This document shows, in pieces, positions 52,953-62,106 of a DNA stretch of 64,000 nucleotides (its first letter is position 1; each line of letters starts with the position of its first letter). The notes under the pieces are model-generated. The model was given only the letters and a program-made list of their open reading frames with translations. It made no database searches and was not told the DNA's origin. The stretch spans positions 982,001-1,046,000 of the forward strand of contig NZ_CP091110.1 in NCBI RefSeq assembly GCF_021560175.1, written 5' to 3'. Made by a program: the position numbers and the translations under genes. Source of the DNA: Neobacillus drentensis. GTDB lineage: Bacteria > Bacillota > Bacilli > Bacillales > Cytobacillaceae.

Positions 52953-55900
52953 TTATTTAGATTGATCGTGTGGAACAGTGACAGTAACACTCTTAGTTGT
53001 TACATTACCAGCTTTATCTGTAGCCGAAAAAGTAATCGTGTAAACACGTCCATTACCGTTTCCTAATCGATCTGCACGAAGATCAAAGGTAGCAGTAGAA
53101 CCAGTAATGGCTGTATTCAATTTAGCGCTCTGAATATCATCAGATTGAAGCTTCTCATTGCTTGTAATGGAAGTTAACACAACTGAGTCAACTCCTGATG
53201 CTTCATCAGACGAACGAATAGTTGCGGTGACAGGCACCATTTTATGATTCGGTGACCAAATAGTCGTTTTATCTAGAGTAATAGATAACGTTGGTGCTGT
53301 CTTGTCAATTTTGACCGTCGCTGTATGTTGCGCTTCGGTATTTCCAGCGTTGTCTACACTCCAATAAGTGATAGTATGAACACCCTCATCAGAAATAGTG
53401 ATAGATTTTCCAGTTTGTTCGGTTCCGTTATCCATTTTGTAATACGTAGCTTTAACTCCTGACCCGTTATCAATTGCTGTAAGATTAACTGTCACATCTT
53501 TATTAACCCAATCTTTTGGTGCGTTATCTTTAGTAACAGGTGCAGTGGTGTCAACCAGTGTTAGGATGCCAAATACAGATGTATCTTGATATCCATTACC
53601 AGTTGTGTCGTTCCATGTAGCAGAGCTTTGACGGGCTCCATCTTTACCGTCATTGATCTGTACGTCAAAACCAATCTTCGAGTTATATTGTGGAGTAACG
53701 GTTTTGAACGGAATCTTCATTTCAACGACGTAGCTATTTCCAGAAACGTGTGTTGCAGATTCGAAACCATTGGCAATGCTTCCTGGGTTGAAGGAAGTTT
53801 CATTGTCAAAGTTTACTCGATATTGTCCGTCTCCGTTTTCATAAGACGATGTTTTTGCATTGTTTTCGTCGACGAAGACTTCAACCGAATCCTGTTCCCA
53901 TGGATTAGGGCTTGATTTGTCAAGCTGAGAGTCACTGACTTGTGTTAGAATATACAAGTTTTTATTATCCCAAAGGACCTTGGAAACACCATTTGCTCCT
54001 TGCCAAGCCTGTAGATAGTGGTTAACTGGAAGCTCTGGCGCGTTCTTCCATACATCATCTACTGATCCATCAATGGTAGGAGTACCGAATAAAGCGGTAG
54101 ATTGTTTAGCGACCTTCACTTCAGGTGCATGTTCTGCGATAAATTTATCAGGATTGATGACAGCATAGTAAGCTGGTTTCGCTTGTAAGTTTTTATCAAA
54201 GATAAGCGGACTTTGAGCAGATCTCCAGCTTGTTGCATCATTTAATCCCCAGAATGTAACGCGACCGATGTGAGCTGCGTGATCTTTATAGATCTTAAAT
54301 AATTGCGCGTATAGATAAGCCTGATCATTCGCTTGCTTTTCAGTAAGTTGGCTGTTGCTGCCGGCTGTAACATCAAGCTCGGAAATACTTACTTGAACCC
54401 CTAAAGATATAAACTTTTCCATCGACGCTTGAACGTTTGCAGGATTGGTGTTTAAGTTATAGTGCGACTGCATGCCAATGCCGTCAATCAGAAGTTCTCC
54501 ATTGTGATCTTTTGCATATTTATCGTTAATATTTTTAACCATGTTATAAATGGCTTGAGCTTTGTTCTGATTATCCTCATTGTAATCGTTGTAATAAAGC
54601 TTAATATTCCAACCATGTTCGTCGACTACTTTTCTTGCTTCTAAGAAGGCCTGCTCAACGAAGTCCGGTCCAATTGATTTATACCAACCGGATTGGCGTA
54701 AGTTTGCTTGCCAATCTGCTGGGTTTGTTATGCCATCATTAATTGCTTCGTTGACCACGTCCCAAGAAACGACCTTGTTTCCGTAATGTTCAATGACTGT
54801 GTCAATATGTCTTCTTAAATTGGCTAGTGCTGTATCACGACTTAATGGTTGTCCATTTTCATCAGAATACAACCATGTTGGGGTTTGCTGGTGCCAAACA
54901 AGGACGTGTCCGTGCAATTTTAGGCCTGCAGCTGCAATTTTGTTAACAAGCGCATCCTCATCGGTAAAGTCAAATTGTCTGTTCGCATTGTACACTCCAT
55001 CTGGTTTCATGGCGTTTTCTGCTGTGACAATATTGAAATGCTTTTTGAGAAGCTCGCCTCTAACACCATCCAAGTCTGCTAATGATACAGCATTTCCGAT
55101 CAAGAAATCATTTTTATAGACATCTTTTATCGGAGTTAAATCTTGGACGGTAACCGGAGCTGAACCAGTAGGTTCAAAGGTGATGTCGTCAATATAGAAA
55201 GATGCGGTAGCGTTATTTGAACTTTCTACATAAATCGTCAAATTTTCGTCGCCTGCAGTGGTATAACGATAAGTTCCTTCTAGCTTAACCCAGCCGTCTG
55301 CCTTATTGATTGTTTTCCCTTGAAGGTTATTGTAGCTGGCAGCGCCGCCAGTTCCAACCTGTGTGGAAAGCTGAAGCTGTGAGCTTTCTGGTGAAATCAG
55401 CTTGACCCAAGCAGAAATCTTATATTCTTGTCCAAGATCAATGTATTTCGCAACATTTAAAGATGGACCATTCCAGGCTTGTGTTCTTCCCTCAATTTTC
55501 AGAGCATAAGAACCGCCAGAAGTATGGTTATCTTCATTAGTTACAGTAAGCGTTTCAGTACCAGCTCTGCCCACGAAGCCACCTGATGTTTGATTTTCAA
55601 ACGTAATTGGATTGAAGGTTTGCGCTGCTGGTCTTGTAACCACAGGAGTAGGGCTAGTTACCTTTTCCGTGATCAGGATATCTCCAATGTAGAACGGAAC
55701 AGTTTTTCCTGCGTCGTTAGATTGAATACGCAGTGCGCTATCTTTGCTTGTATCAACGGTGTAATCTCCAGTTAACGTAAAAGCTTGTCCTGCTTTATAA
55801 TCGGCTGCTACATACAAGCCATTATAGCTGTTTACATTCTGAAGCAAAGCTTGTGCACCTGCAGGAACACTTTCACTACCGTCAACGTACCCTTTGACTG

Positions 55901-56921
55901 TGATCGTATATTTTTTGCCGTTTACTATGCCAACTTTGCTGAAAGGGATATCTACGCTATCCCAGTTGTTCACTCTACCGCTTACAGAGATCGCTTTTCC
56001 ATCAGCATTGCCATCAAAAACCTTTCCGGAAACTGCTTCTATTTGCGGGTTGCCTGCTTTTGTTGCAACACCTAAACCATTTTCAAAGGTTTCGTGAAAA
56101 ACCGTTTGCGTTTGGTCTCCGGTTGTTGGAGGAGTTGTTGGCTCAGGTGCTGGTCCGCCAACCCAGCCTGCAATTGTTGCTAAATCTGCATCTAATACAT
56201 AGTAACGACCCTTTTCGTAATCCCCAGTACTAGGGGTACCAACCTTAAATGCATACTTGATGCCGTTGGTTTTAGCAACATCCTTTACAGTTGCATTAAA
56301 AGAACCATATGGATAGGCTAAAAGGACAGGAGCTTTGCCTGTTAAATCTTTTAAATAATTTTCCGCTGTTACAATTTCATCTGAAGCTTGCGCAGTCGTC
56401 ATTGGACTATTGCCCGCAGCACCATTTCCCCAGATATTTTGATCGTGAGTTTTGGAATGATTCTCAATGCTCACACTTGGTTCATTCAACAAACTTTTCA
56501 ACTGGTCTAATGACATGCTGTAACCGCCGCCAATCCAACTGCTGACAACAAACAAAATGGATTTCATGTTATATTGCTTCAATACTGGAAGAGCAGTGGT
56601 AACGAAGTCAGGAGTAGCATCATCAAATGTTAATAAAACAGCCTTCGCAGGAGCCGTTGCAGTTCCTTGCATGATGCTCACATATTCATCCGCTGATAAC
56701 GTGGTGTAACCATTGTCATGAAGGTACTTCATGGCCTGGTTAAAATGGTCAATGCTTGTATCAGTCCATTGGTTGGTAGGAGTTTGAACAATTCGGTGAT
56801 ACAAAAGAACGGGAATATCTACATTTGTCGCTGCCTTTGCAACATGTCCAATCCAGCCTGTCGGGATTACTAAAAAGGCTACAAGAAGTAATGAAATGAA
56901 TCTTTTCAACTTTCCTCTCAT
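52953..56921 (-). CDS. secreted multidomain CE4 deacetylase - GH10 xylanase
   Basis: A 1322-residue exported enzyme. Signal peptide 1-31 (cleavage near AKAA). Residues 35-255: CE4 deacetylase of the PgaB/IcaB kind, with LLTFDD (Asp100, Asp101) and metal pair HSKTH (His155, His159). A Pro/Thr linker follows (257-270). Residues 273-420 and 435-585: two CBM22/4_9-like xylan-binding modules. Residues 597-925: GH10 xylanase, with acid/base Glu725 in WDVVNEA and nucleophile Glu848 in SISELDV. Residues about 945-1125: CBM9-like module. Residues 1128-1322: two Ig-like repeats, without SLH or LPXTG anchor. It probably cuts and deacetylates xylan outside the cell. A cre-like site precedes it. Confidence 0.9.
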   Translation of the reverse strand: MRGKLKRFISLLLVAFLVIPTGWIGHVAKAATNVDIPVLLYHRIVQTPTNQWTDTSIDHFNQAMKYLHDNGYTTLSADEYVSIMQGTATAPAKAVLLTFDDATPDFVTTALPVLKQYNMKSILFVVSSWIGGGYSMSLDQLKSLLNEPSVSIENHSKTHDQNIWGNGAAGNSPMTTAQASDEIVTAENYLKDLTGKAPVLLAYPYGSFNATVKDVAKTNGIKYAFKVGTPSTGDYEKGRYYVLDADLATIAGWVGGPAPEPTTPPTTGDQTQTVFHETFENGLGVATKAGNPQIEAVSGKVFDGNADGKAISVSGRVNNWDSVDIPFSKVGIVNGKKYTITVKGYVDGSESVPAGAQALLQNVNSYNGLYVAADYKAGQAFTLTGDYTVDTSKDSALRIQSNDAGKTVPFYIGDILITEKVTSPTPVVTRPAAQTFNPITFENQTSGGFVGRAGTETLTVTNEDNHTSGGSYALKIEGRTQAWNGPSLNVAKYIDLGQEYKISAWVKLISPESSQLQLSTQVGTGGAASYNNLQGKTINKADGWVKLEGTYRYTTAGDENLTIYVESSNNATASFYIDDITFEPTGSAPVTVQDLTPIKDVYKNDFLIGNAVSLADLDGVRGELLKKHFNIVTAENAMKPDGVYNANRQFDFTDEDALVNKIAAAGLKLHGHVLVWHQQTPTWLYSDENGQPLSRDTALANLRRHIDTVIEHYGNKVVSWDVVNEAINDGITNPADWQANLRQSGWYKSIGPDFVEQAFLEARKVVDEHGWNIKLYYNDYNEDNQNKAQAIYNMVKNINDKYAKDHNGELLIDGIGMQSHYNLNTNPANVQASMEKFISLGVQVSISELDVTAGSNSQLTEKQANDQAYLYAQLFKIYKDHAAHIGRVTFWGLNDATSWRSAQSPLIFDKNLQAKPAYYAVINPDKFIAEHAPEVKVAKQSTALFGTPTIDGSVDDVWKNAPELPVNHYLQAWQGANGVSKVLWDNKNLYILTQVSDSQLDKSSPNPWEQDSVEVFVDENNAKTSSYENGDGQYRVNFDNETSFNPGSIANGFESATHVSGNSYVVEMKIPFKTVTPQYNSKIGFDVQINDGKDGARQSSATWNDTTGNGYQDTSVFGILTLVDTTAPVTKDNAPKDWVNKDVTVNLTAIDNGSGVKATYYKMDNGTEQTGKSITISDEGVHTITYWSVDNAGNTEAQHTATVKIDKTAPTLSITLDKTTIWSPNHKMVPVTATIRSSDEASGVDSVVLTSITSNEKLQSDDIQSAKLNTAITGSTATFDLRADRLGNGNGRVYTITFSATDKAGNVTTKSVTVTVPHDQSK

Positions 56922-56955
56922 TTTCTACCCCCACAAAAATATTTTTCATAATCGA

Positions 56956-56968
56956 TGAAGCGCTTACA
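56956..56968. promoter_or_regulatory. cre-like site before the xylanase
   Basis: TGAAGCGCTTACA contains the AAGCGCTT core of cre but is one base short of the 14-bp consensus. It is 35 bases before the start codon. Confidence 0.4.
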
Positions 56969-57209
56969 GGTGAAGAGCTGCCCTCCTCCCATTCTCTTAT
57001 TCTTTTATTCTAGCTTGGCTCTCAAAACTTTTAACCACCAAAAACTAAAGATAATACTTAAGAAATTAAAGATACTTCTGGTTTGCGGGTGTGAGACACT
57101 TTATGTTTTGTGTTGCATTAAATAATGATGGAAAATACTTGAAGATGAGTTTCGATATTTTTACTTATGGGGATAATAAAAACATTGATCGCAATAGGAG
57201 AGTAACGGG

Positions 57210-59246
57210 ATGAATTTATTAATGACTATTTTAATCTTGCTGTTATGTTTATTAATATCAAATGTTATCAGCCATTATATACCGTTTATTCCGACAGCAT
57301 TAACACAAATTGCCTTCGGTATAATGATTGCCCTACTATCAAGCAAATTAACACTTGAACTGGAAGCAGAGTGGTTTTTGCTGCTATTTGTAGCACCATT
57401 GTTATATAACGATGGGCGGCATTTTCCGCGGGATGAACTGTGGAAAATGAGAAGACCCATCCTTGCTAATGCCATTGTCCTTGTTTTGGTCACTACTATT
57501 GGCGGTGGTTATTTCATTCATTGGGTGATTCCAAATATTCCCATTCCGGCGGCTTTTGCATTGGCAGCGATTCTATCACCAACGGACCCTGTTGCAGTAA
57601 ATGGAATTGCAAAGCGAATCCATATACCAGAAAAGGTATTAAATCTGGTTAGAGGAGAATCCCTCATTAATGACGCCTCTGGTTTGGTGGCATTTAATTA
57701 TGCAGTTGCAGCTGTTGTAACGGGTTATTTTTCCTTAAAAGAGGCGATATTTGATTTCTCCTATATGTTCATTGTAGGGGCAGCCGCCGGTCTATTCCTA
57801 GGAATCCTGATTACTTGGGTCCGCTATCTATTAAGAAAACAAGGAATCATCGATGTGACTTTTCACTCCTTATTACATATCCTGACACCGTTTGTTATTT
57901 TTATCATAGCTGAAGAACTGCTCCATGCTTCTGGAGTGATTGCAGTTGTTGTTGCCGGAATATTTCATTCCCTCGTAAAAGAAAAGACAGAAACCTTCGT
58001 GGCCGAAGAGCAGGTGCTGACAGAGGGGATTTGGTCGATTGTGCTATTTGTGCTAAATGGAGTTGTCTTCCTTCTATTAGGATTAAACATACCAACATCG
58101 ATGGAGCAGGCAGTCAGAAATCCCAATATAGGAAATGGGTTAATCATTTGTTATGTGATCGCGCTTGGAGTTGTGATTCTTGGGATCCGAGCTATCTGGT
58201 CGTACTTTATTTCATATTATGAATATCATGAGGCAGGAACAAAGGATACACCGAAGCCCGATATAAAAACAGCACTAATCACTAGTTTAACGGGGGTTCG
58301 CGGAGCTGTGACAATGGCAGGCATACTTTCGATTCCTTTTACCAAGATAAACGGCGCGGCATTTCCGGAACGTTCCTTGCTTCTCTTTTTGGCAGCAGGG
58401 GTGATTCTGTTTACACTGCTTGCTGCTACAGTGTTTTTGCCATTTTTAAGCAACCATGAAAAGATTGAGGGAACGGACAAGCATTACATAAGCATTCAAG
58501 AGGCAAAGCGAAAGATTTTGCTGGCAGCGATAAAGAAGATTAGGGAAGAAATAAACGAAGAAAATGAAGCCGCAGGATATGAGTTAATGGCTGAATATAA
58601 ACGGAAGTTTCATCAAATTCAACCTGGTAAGAATGCCAACTCAAAATATTCTCACGTCTTTCAACAACAGGTAACCGAAATTCGATTACTGGCATTGAAA
58701 GTGGAACGAATCTATATACATGATCTTATGAGAAAAAAAGGGTTGGATGAGGAAGTATTTGCTACGTTTGAAAAAGCGCTGGATCATCGTGAAGAAGCGT
58801 TATCTAACAATGTTCGCTCGAGGACCTTGTATCTTTTACGGGTAATAAAAAGAACATGGGACCGCTTTTTGCTAAAATATCGAAAGGATAAAGAAGTAAG
58901 AGTCGCTAGATTACGTGTAAGCAGAGGAATTCAATTAAAATCCTTGCATGCCGCACTAAAATTTCTAGAAGAATATATAAACAAATCAGATAAAATAACA
59001 GATGCAGTGAACCTGGTGATCCTCGATTACAAACGAATCATTGATCAATTAAAACAACGGGCTGCCCGTTATAATGAAAAAAGCGAAGAGCAAAAAGAAG
59101 AGCTGCGGCTGAGGGTCATGGATATCGAACGTGCAGAAATACATAGAATGTACGAGTTTGGTGAAATTGGAAGAGATCAAACAAAAGAACTTCGAAAATT
59201 CATAAACTACATTGAAAGTGTAACTTTATACGAACATGTGGAGTAA
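57210..59246 (+). CDS. nhaK: Na+(K+)/H+ antiporter, CPA1/NhaK type
   Basis: A 678-residue protein. Twelve to thirteen helices (1-420) contain ILSPTDPVAVNGIAKRIHIP and LVRGESLINDASGLVAFNYA, where the Asp residues carry the ions. A long cytoplasmic domain follows (about 430-678), rich in Lys/Glu coiled coil. Size and layout match B. subtilis NhaK (YvgP). It exports Na+, K+ or Li+ in exchange for H+. ATG 57210 follows TAGGAGAG. Monocistronic. Confidence 0.9.
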   Translation: MNLLMTILILLLCLLISNVISHYIPFIPTALTQIAFGIMIALLSSKLTLELEAEWFLLLFVAPLLYNDGRHFPRDELWKMRRPILANAIVLVLVTTIGGGYFIHWVIPNIPIPAAFALAAILSPTDPVAVNGIAKRIHIPEKVLNLVRGESLINDASGLVAFNYAVAAVVTGYFSLKEAIFDFSYMFIVGAAAGLFLGILITWVRYLLRKQGIIDVTFHSLLHILTPFVIFIIAEELLHASGVIAVVVAGIFHSLVKEKTETFVAEEQVLTEGIWSIVLFVLNGVVFLLLGLNIPTSMEQAVRNPNIGNGLIICYVIALGVVILGIRAIWSYFISYYEYHEAGTKDTPKPDIKTALITSLTGVRGAVTMAGILSIPFTKINGAAFPERSLLLFLAAGVILFTLLAATVFLPFLSNHEKIEGTDKHYISIQEAKRKILLAAIKKIREEINEENEAAGYELMAEYKRKFHQIQPGKNANSKYSHVFQQQVTEIRLLALKVERIYIHDLMRKKGLDEEVFATFEKALDHREEALSNNVRSRTLYLLRVIKRTWDRFLLKYRKDKEVRVARLRVSRGIQLKSLHAALKFLEEYINKSDKITDAVNLVILDYKRIIDQLKQRAARYNEKSEEQKEELRLRVMDIERAEIHRMYEFGEIGRDQTKELRKFINYIESVTLYEHVE

Positions 59247-59419
59247 CTTTCTGATCAGGAAAAATACAAAGTAGAACTAGTTAGCAAAGCAAATAGGTCT
59301 TAGGCACAAGTAAAATAATGAAATGGGATTATAGATCCTGTTTCTTTTTTTTGCCGGTTGTACCTCCTCTAGTATGTAATAACAGAAGTCGACACTCTAA
59401 CTATATTATTCTACATTAA

Positions 59420-59436
59420 ATTACAATTATATTACA
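59420..59436 (-). promoter_or_regulatory. WalR box upstream of the CwlO-like gene
   Basis: ATTACA-ATTAT-ATTACA is a perfect reverse copy of the WalR consensus TGTWAH-N5-TGTWAH. It lies 111 bases before the start of a D,L-endopeptidase gene. WalR activates cwlO in B. subtilis. Confidence 0.6.
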
Positions 59437-59546
59437 TTATCGACTAATTCATTGTTTTTAGTCCTTTCGGAATATAAACTAGGAATATATTAAGAATAGA
59501 TTAAGAATGTATGAATGAATTATAGGTTACTAGAGGAGAACTACTA

Positions 59547-60791
59547 ATGATAAAAAAATTAATAAAATATACCGTATCCGCTTCCATAATTGCGACAATG
59601 ATTTCTGCTACACCTGCTTTTGCGAATCCAGTCACCCAAGGTCAAATCAATCAAACACAAAATCAAATTGATGACTTTGAAACAAAAGTTCAACAATTAG
59701 ACGATCGAATTTCTATTGCAATCGAGAAAAGTCAAGAACTTAATAATCAAATTAAAACACAACAAGGGAAAATCGAAGAAACAAAGGGTGAAATCACAGC
59801 GGCTCAAAAGTCTCTAGATGCTCACAAAGAGGTCTACGCTGAAAGACTAAAAACTATTCAATTAGAAGGAAAACAGTCTGTAGCAACATACGCAGAACTT
59901 TTGCTGTCATCTGATAACATTTCTGAGTTTTTAACTAGGTTTACTGCAATTTCTAGTATTATGCAAAGTGATACAGATTTGCTGAATGGTTTGAATGAAA
60001 AAGAACAAGCGTTAAAAAATGCTGAGGAAAAATTACATAATGAATTCGATCAATTAAAAGAGAGCCAAACTGAATTAGCTTCTGAACAACAAAAGATTGC
60101 AGAAGATAAAAAAGAAATTGAACAAGAATTAGCAGATGCGAAAAATACATTACAAAATCAACAGGCGCAATTGGCAGAACAAAAGGCTGAAGAAGCCCGC
60201 CAGATTGCACAACAAAAGGCTGAGGAAGCAGCTCGTCAGTTAGCCCAACAGCAAGCGCAACAGCAAGCCCAACAACGTGCTCAACAAGCACAACAGCAAG
60301 CTCAACAACAGTCCCAGAAGCCTGCTCGACAAACCGAGCAGCAACCTGTACAACAAGCACCTGAAACGAAAGCGCCAGTAAGCAGCCCGCCTGTTAAACC
60401 TGCACCACCGGCAGTCGCAGCTCCTCCAGTTAACTCTGGTTCGGCAAGTGCAATTATTGCTTATGCAAAACAATTTTTGGGCACTCCTTATGTTTGGGGC
60501 GGGACAACGCCAAGTGGATTTGATTGCTCGGGATTCACTTCATATGTGTTTAGAAATGCAGCTGGCATTAATCTTCCAAGGGTAGCACGAGACCAGCAAA
60601 ATGTTGGTACCAGAATTTCTCCTAGTCAAGTACAGCCGGGAGATTTGGTATTCAGAGGAAATCCAGCTTACCATGTTGGTATTTACATTGGCGGCGGACA
60701 ATATATCCACGCGCCACAAACCGGTGACGTTGTAAAAATCGCAGCTTATAATCCGTCTAAATTTACTAGTGCAGCTAGAGTTTTACGTTAG
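59547..60791 (+). CDS. cwlO: peptidoglycan D,L-endopeptidase (CwlO-like, NlpC/P60)
   Basis: A 414-residue secreted enzyme. Signal peptide 1-26 (ISATPAFA). Residues 30-215 are a long coiled coil of the PcsB/CwlO type (FETKVQQLDDRISIAIEKSQ). Residues about 215-285 are a Gln/Ala-rich then Pro-rich linker. Residues about 298-414 are an NlpC/P60 domain with catalytic Cys in GFDCSGF, His in AYHVGIYIG and third residue in YIHAP. It cuts the D-Glu-DAP bond during cell elongation, in the family under FtsEX control. ATG 59547 follows AGAGGAG. Confidence 0.88.
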   Translation: MIKKLIKYTVSASIIATMISATPAFANPVTQGQINQTQNQIDDFETKVQQLDDRISIAIEKSQELNNQIKTQQGKIEETKGEITAAQKSLDAHKEVYAERLKTIQLEGKQSVATYAELLLSSDNISEFLTRFTAISSIMQSDTDLLNGLNEKEQALKNAEEKLHNEFDQLKESQTELASEQQKIAEDKKEIEQELADAKNTLQNQQAQLAEQKAEEARQIAQQKAEEAARQLAQQQAQQQAQQRAQQAQQQAQQQSQKPARQTEQQPVQQAPETKAPVSSPPVKPAPPAVAAPPVNSGSASAIIAYAKQFLGTPYVWGGTTPSGFDCSGFTSYVFRNAAGINLPRVARDQQNVGTRISPSQVQPGDLVFRGNPAYHVGIYIGGGQYIHAPQTGDVVKIAAYNPSKFTSAARVLR

Positions 60792-60824
60792 GTCGAACCA
60801 TTTTTGATATATAGCTATAACCTC

Positions 60825-60860
60825 AAAACATCCTATTTACGAGAATAGGATGTTTTTTTT
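60825..60860 (+). terminator. terminator after the CwlO-like gene
   Basis: AAAACATCCTATT (60825-60837) pairs with AATAGGATGTTTT (60844-60856), then TTTT. Confidence 0.9.
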
Positions 60861-61007
60861 GTGGAGCAATAAAAGTTCGTTGCTAGATTTGTAACTAGAA
60901 AATTAGAAAAGGATAATTTAGTTCTTAGGTATAGCAAAGTTCTTCAATTTTATATTAACTCGTGAACAAATGGATTAAACACTATTGTAAATATCGTGTG
61001 AGATTAT

Positions 61008-61038
61008 GTGACGATAATGTTCAAAAAGTGACGATTAT
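61008..61038 (+). promoter_or_regulatory. 20-bp-spaced direct repeats before putB
   Basis: GTGACGATAAT (61008-61018) and GTGACGATTAT (61028-61038) are direct repeats starting exactly 20 bases apart, on one DNA face. They lie 124-154 bases before putB and may bind its activator. Confidence 0.5.
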
Positions 61039-61161
61039 AGTTTATTATCAATTTGTTAAGTTAACAACATTGTTTAAATTAAAAATATATAGACAAATGT
61101 GTGTAAATAATATTAAAATTGTGTAAGAGCTTACATAATATTTTAAGGAGGATTGAAGGAT

Positions 61162-62076
61162 TTGGAATTAATAATGAGAAACATGTTTCAATCACTTGGG
61201 AAAAACTCTTCCGCCAATAAGCTTGCAAAGAAATATGGATTGCGTTTTGGGGCAAACCGTTTTGTAGCAGGTGAATCCATTAAATCTGCTATAGAGGCTG
61301 TTAAAAGGCTTAATAGCGAGGAGAAGGTTGTGACCTTAGACCATTTGGGTGAATTTGTTTATACCGAAGAAGAGGCACTCGAATCAGCAGCCATGTGTAT
61401 TCAAACTTTGGATGCTATTAATGAAGCAGGCGTTAATTCAAATCTTTCCCTTAAGATGTCTTCTCTTGGCCTTGATATTAGCAAAGAGCTGTGTATGAAA
61501 AATATGCGTAAAATTCTCGATCGTGCTAAACTCTATAATAATTTTGTACGAATTGATATGGAGGATTATGCGCATTGCCAACTATCAATCGATATTTACA
61601 AAGAGCTTCGCAAGGAATATGACATTGTCGGCCTGGTCATCCAAGCTTATCTCTACAGGACCGAGCAGGATATAGCCGAGTTAAATATGCTGAATGCAAA
61701 CTTACGCCTTGTAAAAGGAGCTTACAAAGAATCACCGACTGTAGCCTTTCCAGAGAAAACAGATGTGGATGAAAACTACAAAAAAATCATTAAGCAGCAT
61801 CTACTGAATGGCAACTATACTGCCATCGCAACCCATGATGAAACAATGATTGAATATACCAAGTCAGTTGTTAAAGAGCATCAAATACCGAAAGAGCAAT
61901 TCGAATTCCAAATGCTTTATGGAATTTGTGAAGATATTCAAACAAAACTAGTAAAAGAAGGCTTTAAAGTTCGAGTGTATGTACCGTACGGGGTCGATTG
62001 GTTTGGCTATTTTATGAGACGTTTGGCAGAAAGACCTGCTAATGTTTGGTTTGTACTGAAAAATCTATTAAAATAA
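61162..62076 (+). CDS. putB: proline dehydrogenase
   Basis: A 304-residue FAD enzyme that oxidises proline to pyrroline-5-carboxylate. Visible motifs: VTLDHLGEFVYTEEEA, RIDMEDYAHC, LVIQAYLYRTEQDI, LVKGAYKESPTVAFPEK, FQMLYGICED and the C-terminal YFMRRLAERP. They agree with B. subtilis PutB (303 residues). The start is TTG 61162, ten bases after AGGAGG; TTG 61153 is too close to that site. It forms an operon with putC. Confidence 0.9.
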   Translation: MELIMRNMFQSLGKNSSANKLAKKYGLRFGANRFVAGESIKSAIEAVKRLNSEEKVVTLDHLGEFVYTEEEALESAAMCIQTLDAINEAGVNSNLSLKMSSLGLDISKELCMKNMRKILDRAKLYNNFVRIDMEDYAHCQLSIDIYKELRKEYDIVGLVIQAYLYRTEQDIAELNMLNANLRLVKGAYKESPTVAFPEKTDVDENYKKIIKQHLLNGNYTAIATHDETMIEYTKSVVKEHQIPKEQFEFQMLYGICEDIQTKLVKEGFKVRVYVPYGVDWFGYFMRRLAERPANVWFVLKNLLK

Positions 62077-62106
62077 CAATTTTATATACAGAGGAGTCGA
62101 AAAATT

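Noticed and set aside
53225-53240. GGTGACAGGCACC inside the xylanase gene, similar to the terminator at 38674
   Set aside because: It encodes the ordinary MVPVTAT part of the Ig-like repeat in frame and has no inverted partner nearby.
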